Assembly (NCBI GenBank): GCA_002365855.1
Contig: DFAP01000094.1
Coordinates: 3,825 to 67,824, forward strand
Direction: 5' to 3'
Source: Pelotomaculum sp. UBA3103
Lineage (GTDB): Bacteria; Bacillota; Desulfotomaculia; Desulfotomaculales; Pelotomaculaceae
Length of the DNA: 64,000 nt
The notes under the pieces: model-generated
The model's database searches: none
The model's input: the letters and a program-made list of their open reading frames with translations, nothing else
Told to the model about the DNA's origin: nothing
Translations under genes and position numbers: made by a program
In this document: positions 16,351-23,510 of the stretch, piece by piece
Numbering within the stretch: position 1 is the stretch's first letter
Layout of the letters: every line of letters starts with the position of its first letter

Positions 16351-17799
16351 CTATTCTATCACAACTTTAATAGTTTTTAATGTCCGATCGTACGGACCCT
16401 GACAGGGCAGTCCCATATCGCTGATCAACGTCAGGTATTCCAGTATATCGGGCGTTATTTCTTCACCAGGGCCCAGTACAGGTATCCCCGGCGGGTAGAC
16501 CGCTACAGTCTCCGCGCTGACCATGCCGCCCGCTTCAGCAAGAGGTATTCCCCGTGAAGGCAAAAACCAGGCTTCGCGGGGCTTCATTACTTTTTTGTAA
16601 CAGCCGGGGGCGCCGGGCAGAGGAGTCTTAGCAGGCTGCCTTTCTCGTGCCGCGATATCTTCCATCGCGCTTGCCAGCGACTCACAATCGCGAAAGGTTG
16701 TGCCGATGGAAAGAACCGCCACGATGTTGGCAGCGTCGGCCATTTCTACGAAAACATTATACCTCCGGGCCAAAAGCTTTTCCACCTGGTACCCTGTCAG
16801 GCCCAAGCTTTGAACGGATATAACCAGCTTGGCCGGATCGATACCGAGTGAACTATCCCGCAAGTGAGCCTGGCTTAAAATGGATAAACCCCTGACCTGC
16901 GACAGCCGCTTGCGCAGCCACCGCGCAAGTTCCAGCGTTCTCTCCAGTAGCTGTTCCCCCCGGAGAGCCATCTGGCGCCTGGCCAGGTCCAGTGAACCCA
17001 TCAGGATGTAAGACGGGCTTGTGGTCTGCAGAAGCTGCAAAGCGACCGCAACCCTTTCACCGTCATCCACCCCGTGTTTTAAGTGCAGCATGGAACTCTG
17101 TCCCAGTGACCCCCCCAGTTTGTGTGTGCTTTGTACAGATGCGTCAGCGCCGGCGGACATAGCGTCTTGGGGCAGGTCCCGGTGAAAACGCAGGTGCGCG
17201 CCGTGGGCTTCATCTGCAAGCAGCAGCCTGCCCGCCTCATGGACCATATGGACCTGACCGGGCAGGTCTCCTGCCACCCCGTAATAGTTTGGCCGGACGA
17301 CAATTACCGCGGCCGCGCCAGGCCGTTCTTCCAGCGCCAGGAGAATCTTTGCAGGCGGCACGCCGCAGTCTGCCCCGAACTCCGGAATGACCTCGGGCAT
17401 TACATAATACGGGTCAGCTCCCGACACTATGAGGCCCCCTAACACCGAACGGTGTGCGTTACGAGGCACGATCACTTCCCCCTGCCCCGCGTACGCGGCA
17501 AGCAGCGCCTGGATTCCCACAGTAGTGCCGTTGACTAAAAAGAAACTCCTGCCCGCCCCATATAATTCTGCGGCCAGTTCCTGAGCAAGGGCTATTGGGC
17601 CCCCTGGATTATGCAGGTCATCAAGGCCAGGTAATTCTGTCATGTCCAAGGAAAACAGAGCCTGTCCGCCAAGCGCGGCCAATTCTTCAGGTAGTCCCTG
17701 TCCCCGGCAGTGCCCCGGTATGTGAAAACCGGCGGGGGATCCGGATGCATGCTCCAAAAGAGCCTCGAAGAGTGGTGCGCTGCACTGCTTTTCAAACAA
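16351..17799 (-). CDS. Orn/Lys/Arg decarboxylase, PLP-dependent (YaaO type)
   Basis: 482 aa fold-type I enzyme. The PLP lysine is K227 in STHKLGGS and the ring-stacking motif is DEAHGAH (196-202). N-terminal FHIPGHCRGQG and LDMTELPGLDDLH are typical of the short family without the wing domain. The substrate (lysine, ornithine or arginine) cannot be read from sequence; the product is a diamine or agmatine. The TTG start at 17799 has GGAGG 8 bases upstream. It lies 33 bases before tmk, so co-transcription is likely. Confidence 0.88.
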   Translation of the reverse strand: MFEKQCSAPLFEALLEHASGSPAGFHIPGHCRGQGLPEELAALGGQALFSLDMTELPGLDDLHNPGGPIALAQELAAELYGAGRSFFLVNGTTVGIQALLAAYAGQGEVIVPRNAHRSVLGGLIVSGADPYYVMPEVIPEFGADCGVPPAKILLALEERPGAAAVIVVRPNYYGVAGDLPGQVHMVHEAGRLLLADEAHGAHLRFHRDLPQDAMSAGADASVQSTHKLGGSLGQSSMLHLKHGVDDGERVAVALQLLQTTSPSYILMGSLDLARRQMALRGEQLLERTLELARWLRKRLSQVRGLSILSQAHLRDSSLGIDPAKLVISVQSLGLTGYQVEKLLARRYNVFVEMADAANIVAVLSIGTTFRDCESLASAMEDIAARERQPAKTPLPGAPGCYKKVMKPREAWFLPSRGIPLAEAGGMVSAETVAVYPPGIPVLGPGEEITPDILEYLTLISDMGLPCQGPYDRTLKTIKVVIE

Positions 17800-17982
17800 A
17801 AAAATAAACCTCCGAAATACTAATTATTTTCAAGAGATGCAAGTTTTACCTAACACGTTATTTTATCATAAATATCAAGGCGTTACCAAGGCTATCCTTT
17901 TATTTTGCCATCAGTTTGTTCTTATAGATACCCTGTTCACGGCTACAATAACAAAACAGAATATTAAAAAGGAGTGATTACT

Positions 17983-18246
17983 GTGACCGGTGACCGGAAG
18001 GTGGAGGAAAAAAAACTTTGCAAGAAATACCGCACCAATGTGGGCAGGCTGATCAGGGCATGGAAGCAGGGCCTTTCGGATCAAGAAATAAATTTAAAAA
18101 CCGGGATCAAGATGTCCACGCTCTACCTGATCAAACAAGACATTGAGCTTACTCACAGAAAAGAGCGACTGGAGAGAAGAAAACAGAAATTATTGCGGTG
18201 TCATTCGTTTGACCTGGACCAGATTTTCTTCAACCCAAACATATAG
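17983..18246 (+). CDS. Small helix-turn-helix-like protein, unknown role
   Basis: 87 aa from GTG 17983, which has AAGGAG 8 bases upstream. It is basic and helical. IRAWKQGLSDQEINLKTGI followed by MSTLYLIKQDIE reads like a helix-turn-helix of the small resolvase/terminase type. The last 46 bases overlap the convergent csfB gene on the other strand. It lies between the decarboxylase and csfB on the opposite strand to both. I do not recognise a named family. Confidence 0.6.
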   Translation: MTGDRKVEEKKLCKKYRTNVGRLIRAWKQGLSDQEINLKTGIKMSTLYLIKQDIELTHRKERLERRKQKLLRCHSFDLDQIFFNPNI

Positions 18247-18392
18247 GTTTCATAATCAGGGTCTTTTCTCGACAGTAAAATAATTTTGTTTTCACAATCC
18301 TGGCAGATATAATGGCCCCTTACTGAAAGACCCTGATTGCAGTCCATACGTAAACACTGACACAGGATACATGCCGGAGATTCTACAGCCAC
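18201..18392 (-). CDS. csfB: Anti-sigma factor Gin/CsfB
   Basis: 63 aa with two CxxC zinc knuckles (ACILCQ and YICQDCE) followed by DPDYETYMFGLKKIW, the layout of Gin. In Bacillus this small zinc protein, made under sigma-F control, holds sigma-G inactive in the forespore until engulfment ends, and also acts on sigma-E. The GTG start at 18392 has AAGGTGG about 9 bases upstream. The neighbourhood (bofA, decarboxylase, tmk) is as in Bacillus. Its last codons overlap the end of a convergent plus-strand gene. Confidence 0.82.
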   Translation of the reverse strand: MAVESPACILCQCLRMDCNQGLSVRGHYICQDCENKIILLSRKDPDYETYMFGLKKIWSRSNE

Positions 18393-18516
18393 TTACTTTC
18401 ACCACCTTAAAGTCTCAGCCCCGCAGGGCAAGATAGGGTTGTAATTTAGAATATGAACAGAAAGGGTGTTTGGTGAGAACATTATCAACAACATACCGAA
18501 CAATTGTGAGGTCATG

Positions 18517-18771
18517 TTAATGTTCTTTTGTTTTCTTTTTGTCGAGCCTTAAGGCACAGTCAGGGCAGATGTTCTGACAGATTCCGCAGGCGATGCACCT
18601 GTTGTCTGCTTTCACCGAGGGCGTACCGTAAGCCCCCAGGACATCGCTCCAGTCAATACAGTCCACGGGACATTTTTCTATACAAAGGCCGCAGCCCTTG
18701 CATAAATCCGGGAATACCGTCCAGTATCCCTTTTCCAGATCCATGGTCCTGCCTACGAATTCAAGTGTCAT
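18517..18771 (-). CDS. korD: 2-oxoacid:ferredoxin oxidoreductase, delta (ferredoxin) subunit
   Basis: 84 aa ferredoxin-like subunit with two 4Fe-4S motifs: CKGCGLCIEKCPVDCI and CIACGICQNICPDCA. It passes electrons from the catalytic subunits to free ferredoxin. Its ATG overlaps the korC stop. It is the last gene of korABCD; the region 18400-18516 downstream shows no gene. Confidence 0.9.
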   Translation of the reverse strand: MTLEFVGRTMDLEKGYWTVFPDLCKGCGLCIEKCPVDCIDWSDVLGAYGTPSVKADNRCIACGICQNICPDCALRLDKKKTKEH

Positions 18772-19442
18772 GATTGGCCTCCTGTTAAAGAGTGGGATGA
18801 GACATGAGATTCGGCTGCCCGCGCTTTTCCACCGGCGCCATCAGAATCTGCATTTACCCGGGTGGCTACGCCTGGTTCCGGACTGGTCCGCACCAGCCCC
18901 ACTCCCCGCTCTAACGCTGCAAAATTTAAGTCTCTGAGCGACGGCTCTTTGGCAAACTTGTATCCCAGCTTCTTTTCAACAGCCGCCCTGGCCTGTTTCA
19001 AGGTTATAGCATCCGTAGCGCCAATAATTGCGCCCAAGATCACAATATTGAAGACCCGGGGGTGAAACTCTTTTTTTGCCACTTCGATAGCCGGAATACC
19101 CAGCAATCTGCCTGCGTTTTCAGGCAGTTCCCCCTCGGCGCCCTGCATCCCGCTGTCATAAATATAGGTTGTTTCCGGCCCGACGTACTGCCGGGTGCGA
19201 TAGACGGCCCGGTCGCTTAAAGCCACAACTACGTCTCCGGTCTGAAACTTGGGTGACCCTATCGGATCGTCGCTGATCTGTACAAAAGCCAGGGAAACCC
19301 CGCCTCTCTGTTCAACCCCGAAATTTGGTATGTACAGGGCCTGCCTTCCTTCTTCGTTAGCCGCCTCTGCCAGGATTTCAGCCACGGACTGGACACCCTG
19401 GCCCCCTTCTCCGGCCAGCATAATTTTTATGGCCTTACTCAT
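18768..19442 (-). CDS. korC: 2-oxoacid:ferredoxin oxidoreductase, gamma subunit
   Basis: About 224 aa. GEGGQGVQSVAEILAEAANE and FGVEQRGG are signatures of the gamma domain, which binds the CoA part of the reaction. ATG 19442 is chosen: GGGGAGG lies within the korB end and the genes overlap by 8 bases; the longer open frame to 19598 is korB read in another frame. The last 45 residues are low-complexity, and their final part (SHVSSHSL) is encoded by degenerate 7-bp repeats, so the C-terminus is probably a recent extension. Confidence 0.9.
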   Translation of the reverse strand: MSKAIKIMLAGEGGQGVQSVAEILAEAANEEGRQALYIPNFGVEQRGGVSLAFVQISDDPIGSPKFQTGDVVVALSDRAVYRTRQYVGPETTYIYDSGMQGAEGELPENAGRLLGIPAIEVAKKEFHPRVFNIVILGAIIGATDAITLKQARAAVEKKLGYKFAKEPSLRDLNFAALERGVGLVRTSPEPGVATRVNADSDGAGGKARAAESHVSSHSLTGGQS

Positions 19443-20202
19443 CAGCCCTGACCTCCCCCTGCCCGGAACCAGGCGTTTTAAACTCTCCCGTCTTGAAGTG
19501 GCCGTGCATCTCCTTATCAATGAAGCTCCAGGTCTCAGACGCATTGGTCCGCCAGTTGGTTGGGCAGGCGGATAGGGCTTCGACAAAGGAAAAACCATTT
19601 CCTTCTATCTGATTGACCAAAGCTTTTTTAAGGTAGCCGGTCAACTGCCTCATATTAGAAATGCTGCCCCTGGCCACATAGGCGCCCTCCCTGGCAATAG
19701 CAGAAACCATCTCTGGGCCCTGAAAGGGAAATCCGGTTACTTCCGGATCCCGCCCGTAAGGGGTGGTTTCAGTTTTCTGGCCTGGTAGTGTAGTCGGAGC
19801 CATCTGGCCGCCGGTCATAGCATACTGGGTATTGTTTGCCAGGACAACGGTGATTTTTTCATTGCGGTGAACCGAGCTTACCAGGTGCTGAACTCCGATG
19901 GAGTAGCCTCCTCCGTCACCCATATAGGCGATACAGATCAGCTCCGGCCTTGCCCTTTTGATGCCGGTCATTACAGGTGTAGTACGGCCATGGTGGGTCT
20001 GAACGGTATCGAGGTTGAAAAAATCCCAGGACAGCAGTGAACAGCCTATATCGCAACCATAAACAACCCTGTCCTCAATCCCCAGCTCATCGACAGCCTG
20101 TCCCAGGCATTTCAGAATCAGACCATGCCCGCACCCGGGGCAGAATTTGTGAGGTTTGGTATCAACCCGCCAGGACCTGGGCATAGCAGGCTGTAGCTGC
20201 AT
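19435..20202 (-). CDS. korB: 2-oxoacid:ferredoxin oxidoreductase, beta (TPP) subunit
   Basis: 255 aa. Binds thiamine diphosphate: FCPGCGHG at the N-terminus, YGCDIGCS, and the GDGGGYSIG...NNTQYAMTGGQ region form the TPP/Mg site. With korA it converts a 2-oxoacid (2-oxoglutarate by the usual assignment of this four-gene order) plus CoA and ferredoxin to acyl-CoA and CO2, or the reverse. No start ambiguity is apparent: GGAGGG lies a few bases before the ATG. Confidence 0.93.
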   Translation of the reverse strand: MQLQPAMPRSWRVDTKPHKFCPGCGHGLILKCLGQAVDELGIEDRVVYGCDIGCSLLSWDFFNLDTVQTHHGRTTPVMTGIKRARPELICIAYMGDGGGYSIGVQHLVSSVHRNEKITVVLANNTQYAMTGGQMAPTTLPGQKTETTPYGRDPEVTGFPFQGPEMVSAIAREGAYVARGSISNMRQLTGYLKKALVNQIEGNGFSFVEALSACPTNWRTNASETWSFIDKEMHGHFKTGEFKTPGSGQGEVRADE

Positions 20203-20246
20203 GATAACCCTCCTTTAATATGGAAAATATAATCTTGTAATCCTAT

Positions 20247-21347
20247 CTAATGTAACGGTTTTTGTAATATCTCCCTGGCCCTGGCCTCGACTTCTCCGGA
20301 GGTGATCCCTACGCCGGGCTTGAAGAGCGTGTGAATTTCGGCATTAGCGCCGTACACCGCTTCCGTTACCAACCTTGCCAGCTGGCCGTACGCGGACTCG
20401 ACAATAAGTATTTTTTTAACTTCACCGGCAAGCGACTTGAGCTGGGGCACGGGCAGGGGACGCAGAGTGACCGGCCGGAAATAGCATACTTTTATACCTT
20501 GTTCGCGAAGGACATTGACGGCCTCCCTGACTGCTCTAAAAACAACCCCGTGCCCCACTATTGCCAGTTCGGCGCCTTCAACGCCGGAAGATTGGAACTC
20601 GGCCAGTTCAGGGATTATTTTTTCATAATCCCTGACATCGCTCATCAGTTTTTCAAAAAGCTCTTCTTCCAGGTTGTAAGTATTCCTGTACTGGGCCGGG
20701 GGCCGGTCCTTCCCCGGCGACCCTTTTTGACCGACAAAGGGCTCCTGTTCAACCAGTTGGATCCCCCGGGCCTCTGGATCATACAAGGTCAGGGGTTCCC
20801 GCATTTTGGCCTGGTATCCGTCTCCAAGCACAAAAGTTGGGAAGCGGTATTTCCAGGCTGTGTTAAAAGCTTTAATTGTATAATCGTAAAGCTCCTGGTG
20901 TGTGGCCGTGGAGTAGACAATCCTCAGGCCTTCACCATTGCCGCCCATGGTGGTCAGATTTACTTCCTGCTGAGAGTAAATTACGGTGGCAGTAGAAGGG
21001 CCGCCTCTCTGCTGAATAACCGCCACAACAGGCAGGCGCATCATTTCAGCCATGGACAGAGGTTCCTGCATCAGGATATTGCCCGTGCCGGCTGTGGCTG
21101 TAAACGCCTTGCGGCCCGACATGACCCCACCTGCCGCCGCAAAGCCGGCTGAAAGCTCGTCTTCCGTCTGAAGAAAACTTTTGCCGTATTTGGGAGCAAG
21201 TCTTGTCCAGTAATGCATGATCTCGTTTTGAGGCGTGATTGGATAACCAAACATGATCTCAGCCCTGGCTGCCAGCGCTGCCCAGGCTACCACCTCGTTG
21301 CCTGTCATGAACGCTCGTTTTTCTTCCTGGATAACTTTTTGTAACAT
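20247..21347 (-). CDS. korA: 2-oxoacid:ferredoxin oxidoreductase, alpha subunit
   Basis: About 366 aa from ATG 21347 (GGAGG 6 bases upstream). An in-frame ORF reaches 21413, but its extra residues are 7-bp repeat DNA. FMTGNEVVAWAAL, FGYPITPQNEIM and TAGTGNILMQEP mark the pyrimidine-binding domain; VPQLKSL and ILIVESAYGQLARLV lie in the transketolase C-domain. The operon order korA-B-C-D and the short spacing show a single enzyme complex. In syntrophs and sulfate reducers it serves in incomplete TCA-cycle reactions or amino-acid oxidation. Confidence 0.93.
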   Translation of the reverse strand: MLQKVIQEEKRAFMTGNEVVAWAALAARAEIMFGYPITPQNEIMHYWTRLAPKYGKSFLQTEDELSAGFAAAGGVMSGRKAFTATAGTGNILMQEPLSMAEMMRLPVVAVIQQRGGPSTATVIYSQQEVNLTTMGGNGEGLRIVYSTATHQELYDYTIKAFNTAWKYRFPTFVLGDGYQAKMREPLTLYDPEARGIQLVEQEPFVGQKGSPGKDRPPAQYRNTYNLEEELFEKLMSDVRDYEKIIPELAEFQSSGVEGAELAIVGHGVVFRAVREAVNVLREQGIKVCYFRPVTLRPLPVPQLKSLAGEVKKILIVESAYGQLARLVTEAVYGANAEIHTLFKPGVGITSGEVEARAREILQKPLH

Positions 21348-21365
21348 TTTGAACCTCCAGTTCTG

Positions 21366-21472
21366 GGACGTGAGATGTGAGAAATGAGACGTGAGATTGA
21401 AAGATAGTGCCAAGGGTCAAAGACCATAAAAAATACAGATGTTCCCACGTCCCACGTCTCAAATCACCAGAA
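21366..21472. repeat. Degenerate 7-bp repeats in opposing arrays upstream of korA
   Basis: GACGTGA, GATGTGA, GAAATGA and GACGTGA occur in 7-bp register near 21366-21393. A second array in the opposite orientation (CCCACGT, CCCACGT, CTCAAAT) lies near 21445-21472. The two flank about 50 bases of unique sequence. Confidence 0.6.
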
Positions 21473-22129
21473 CGCTTTCTGCATCATCCTCTGCAATGGG
21501 CGAACAGGGTTGCCCATGCAGTCCGCATGACCAATTTTTTTAGCTATCCCGTCACATACGGCTGTGGCTACTACAGGCAGGCCCAAAATTTTCGCGGCAT
21601 TCGAGACCGTTCGCGCGCCTTCCTGCACCAAATCAACGGTAGTTTCTTCCGCCATGTGGGTGTTGTTAATCAGTCCGTTCACCCGTGCCATTTGTTGCAC
21701 ATCTAAAACAATATCCTCTACGGTAGAAGTCCATGGGCGTGAACAATTGATAACGGCTATTACCATGAGGTCCTGGTCGGCTGTGGAGCCCTCTACAAGG
21801 TTCAGGGTTCTGGCGCCCTCCACTCCGTAGCCGATATCCAGAATGATGTCACCGGCGCGCCGCAGCGCCCACCTGGCGGCAGGCTTAATAACCGTGCCTG
21901 CTTCACCCAATCCCAGGGTTTCTTCTGTTTTCCAGGCGATAACCTCTACACCAAGACGGCTCAGAGCCTTTTGCAGCGGCCGCAGGGTGTAAAATGGCTC
22001 AACAAGATCAAGATCCACCAGGGTCACCATTCTGTCCTGGCCGGCCAGCCCAATGGCGCGGTTCAGGGCATTCTCGCTCTTGCCCGCAGCGTACTCGCCA
22101 ACATACGCCTCTACAACCCTATCAGTCAT
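21464..22129 (-). CDS. ATP-binding-like protein next to korABCD
   Basis: 221 aa. VGEYAAGKSENALNRAI looks like a P-loop of the SIMIBI (MinD/ArsA/CobQ) class, and LVDLDLVEPFYTLR and DIILDIGYGVEGA could be the switch and Walker-B strands; VIAVINCSRPW resembles the NKxD region. No family name is secure. It precedes korA on the same strand, separated by about 115 bases of repeat DNA, so a maturation or regulatory role for the oxidoreductase is a guess from position only. Confidence 0.65.
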   Translation of the reverse strand: MTDRVVEAYVGEYAAGKSENALNRAIGLAGQDRMVTLVDLDLVEPFYTLRPLQKALSRLGVEVIAWKTEETLGLGEAGTVIKPAARWALRRAGDIILDIGYGVEGARTLNLVEGSTADQDLMVIAVINCSRPWTSTVEDIVLDVQQMARVNGLINNTHMAEETTVDLVQEGARTVSNAAKILGLPVVATAVCDGIAKKIGHADCMGNPVRPLQRMMQKAFW

Positions 22130-22147
22130 AGTATGCTTACCTCACTG

Positions 22148-22202
22148 TTTTTTAAGCATTTATGCTTAAAAAATAAAGGGGACAGAATTAACTGTACCCT
22201 TT
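22148..22202. repeat. Palindrome plus REP-like hairpin
   Basis: A perfect palindrome with TTTTTTAAGCAT and ATGCTTAAAAAA arms (22148-22173) may terminate transcription in either direction. It is followed by AAAGGG-G-ACAG paired with CTGT-A-CCCTTT (22175-22202), a form seen in REP elements next to RAYT transposases in related genomes. Confidence 0.5.
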
Positions 22203-22243
22203 TAAGGTTACCGGTATGTTGTCAATATTTTCCTCATAAGTAA

Positions 22244-22510
22244 TTAACCTATCAGCAAACAATTTACCAATACCAGCAGTACTATTCCCGGCAGCTGTAA
22301 AATACCGGCCGTAAGTATTGTCACGGGATTGATCGCGATGTGAAAGCCAAATTGTCCGAAAACCGCATTAATTACCGCCAGAAAGGCTCCCCCCAGTAAT
22401 GCCCAGGCAGACAGGCGAATAATAAACCTCAGGGGGTGGAACAAAACAGTTCCAACCAGGTAAAGCCCGAATAGTCCGGTCAGGCCGATAATTATGTATT
22501 TCCATTCCAA
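22244..22510 (-). CDS. bofA: BofA family membrane protein, pro-sigma-K processing inhibitor
   Basis: 88 aa with two transmembrane segments (about 5-25 and 35-60) and a hydrophobic C-terminus. ITGLFG...LFHPLRFIIRLSAWALLGG and the asparagine-containing INAVFGQFGFHIAINPVT match BofA. In Bacillus BofA holds the SpoIVFB protease inactive in the outer forespore membrane until the sigma-K checkpoint is passed. The last few residues after VLLVLVN are short. Position next to recR matches Bacillus. Confidence 0.85.
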   Translation of the reverse strand: MEWKYIIIGLTGLFGLYLVGTVLFHPLRFIIRLSAWALLGGAFLAVINAVFGQFGFHIAINPVTILTAGILQLPGIVLLVLVNCLLIG

Positions 22511-22561
22511 GGCCCAAGCACCTCCTCAAAACCATTATATGGCCCTGAATGAAAAATATTC

Positions 22562-23164
22562 CTATTTCATTTCCTGCCTGCCTTCCAGTGCCTTGCTGAG
22601 CGTTATCTCATCAGCATACTCCAGGTCTGCGCCTACAGGCAGCCCGTGTGCAATCCGGGTAACCCGGACCCCCAGCGGCTTGATCAGTCCGGAAAGGTAG
22701 ATAGCTGTGGCGTCACCTTCTATATTGGGATTTGTGGCAAGAATCATCTCCTTTACCTCCCCGCCCTCAAGGCGCCTCAACAGCTCTCTTATATGCAGCT
22801 GGTCGGGGCCAACTCCTTCCATTGGTGAAATGGCCCCGTGCAGCACGTGGTACAGACCCTTAAAACTCCTGGACTTTTCCATGGCCACCACATCCCTGGG
22901 GCGCTCCACCACACATAGAACATCCCGTCTGCGCCGCTCGTCCCGGCAGATAAAACAGGGCTCCTCATCGGTAAAATTGCCGCAAACAGTGCAGTATTGA
23001 ATCGTGCTTCTGGCTTTTTCGATGGACCTGGCGAGGTTATAAGCTACCTCGGCCGGGACGCCCAGAAGGTAAAAGGCCAGTCGCTGCGCCGTTTTCGGCC
23101 CGATACCGGGGAGCTTGGACAGCTGGTCAATGAGGTGGGCAACCGGTTTGGCATAATAATTCAT
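22562..23164 (-). CDS. recR: Recombination protein RecR
   Basis: 200 aa. The helix-hairpin-helix [17 protein letters not shown], the four-cysteine zinc finger [16 protein letters not shown], and the TOPRIM domain ([14 protein letters not shown]...[11 protein letters not shown]) are in family order. RecR works with RecO and RecF to load RecA at gaps. Its ATG follows the ybaB stop by 3 bases, so the pair is coupled, as in most bacteria. Confidence 0.96.
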   Translation of the reverse strand: MNYYAKPVAHLIDQLSKLPGIGPKTAQRLAFYLLGVPAEVAYNLARSIEKARSTIQYCTVCGNFTDEEPCFICRDERRRRDVLCVVERPRDVVAMEKSRSFKGLYHVLHGAISPMEGVGPDQLHIRELLRRLEGGEVKEMILATNPNIEGDATAIYLSGLIKPLGVRVTRIAHGLPVGADLEYADEITLSKALEGRQEMK

Positions 23165-23167
23165 TAC

Positions 23168-23485
23168 TTAAAGCAAGCCCGGTATGTTAAGTCCACCGGT
23201 AAGCTTGCCCATTTCCTGGGCCACCATCTCCTGCGCCTTTTTCAGGGCTTCGTTAACCGCAGCCATGATCAGGTCCTGAAGCATTTCCACATCTTCGGGG
23301 TCCACAGCTTCCGGTTTAATTTCCATCGAGATAATCTCGTTTTTTCCATTTACCACAACTCTTACCACTCCGCCGCCGGCTGTGCTCTCCACCGTCCGGC
23401 TGGCCAGTTCCTCCTGCAGTTTAACCATATCCTGCTGCATTTTTTGAACCTGTTTCATCATTTTGCCCATATTGCCGCCCATCAT
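23168..23485 (-). CDS. ybaB: YbaB/EbfC nucleoid-associated protein
   Basis: 105 aa with the YbaB signature: a Met/Gln-rich first helix ([19 protein letters not shown]), the strand [15 protein letters not shown] and the second helix [18 protein letters not shown]. The family forms small DNA-binding dimers, often between dnaX and recR, as here. Confidence 0.93.
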   Translation of the reverse strand: MMGGNMGKMMKQVQKMQQDMVKLQEELASRTVESTAGGGVVRVVVNGKNEIISMEIKPEAVDPEDVEMLQDLIMAAVNEALKKAQEMVAQEMGKLTGGLNIPGLL

Positions 23486-23510
23486 AATTGAGTACCCCCT
23501 TAATAATTAA

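Noticed and set aside
19442-19598. Longer N-terminus for korC
   Set aside because: The extra 52 residues are the korB C-terminus read in another frame; a good ribosome site precedes ATG 19442.
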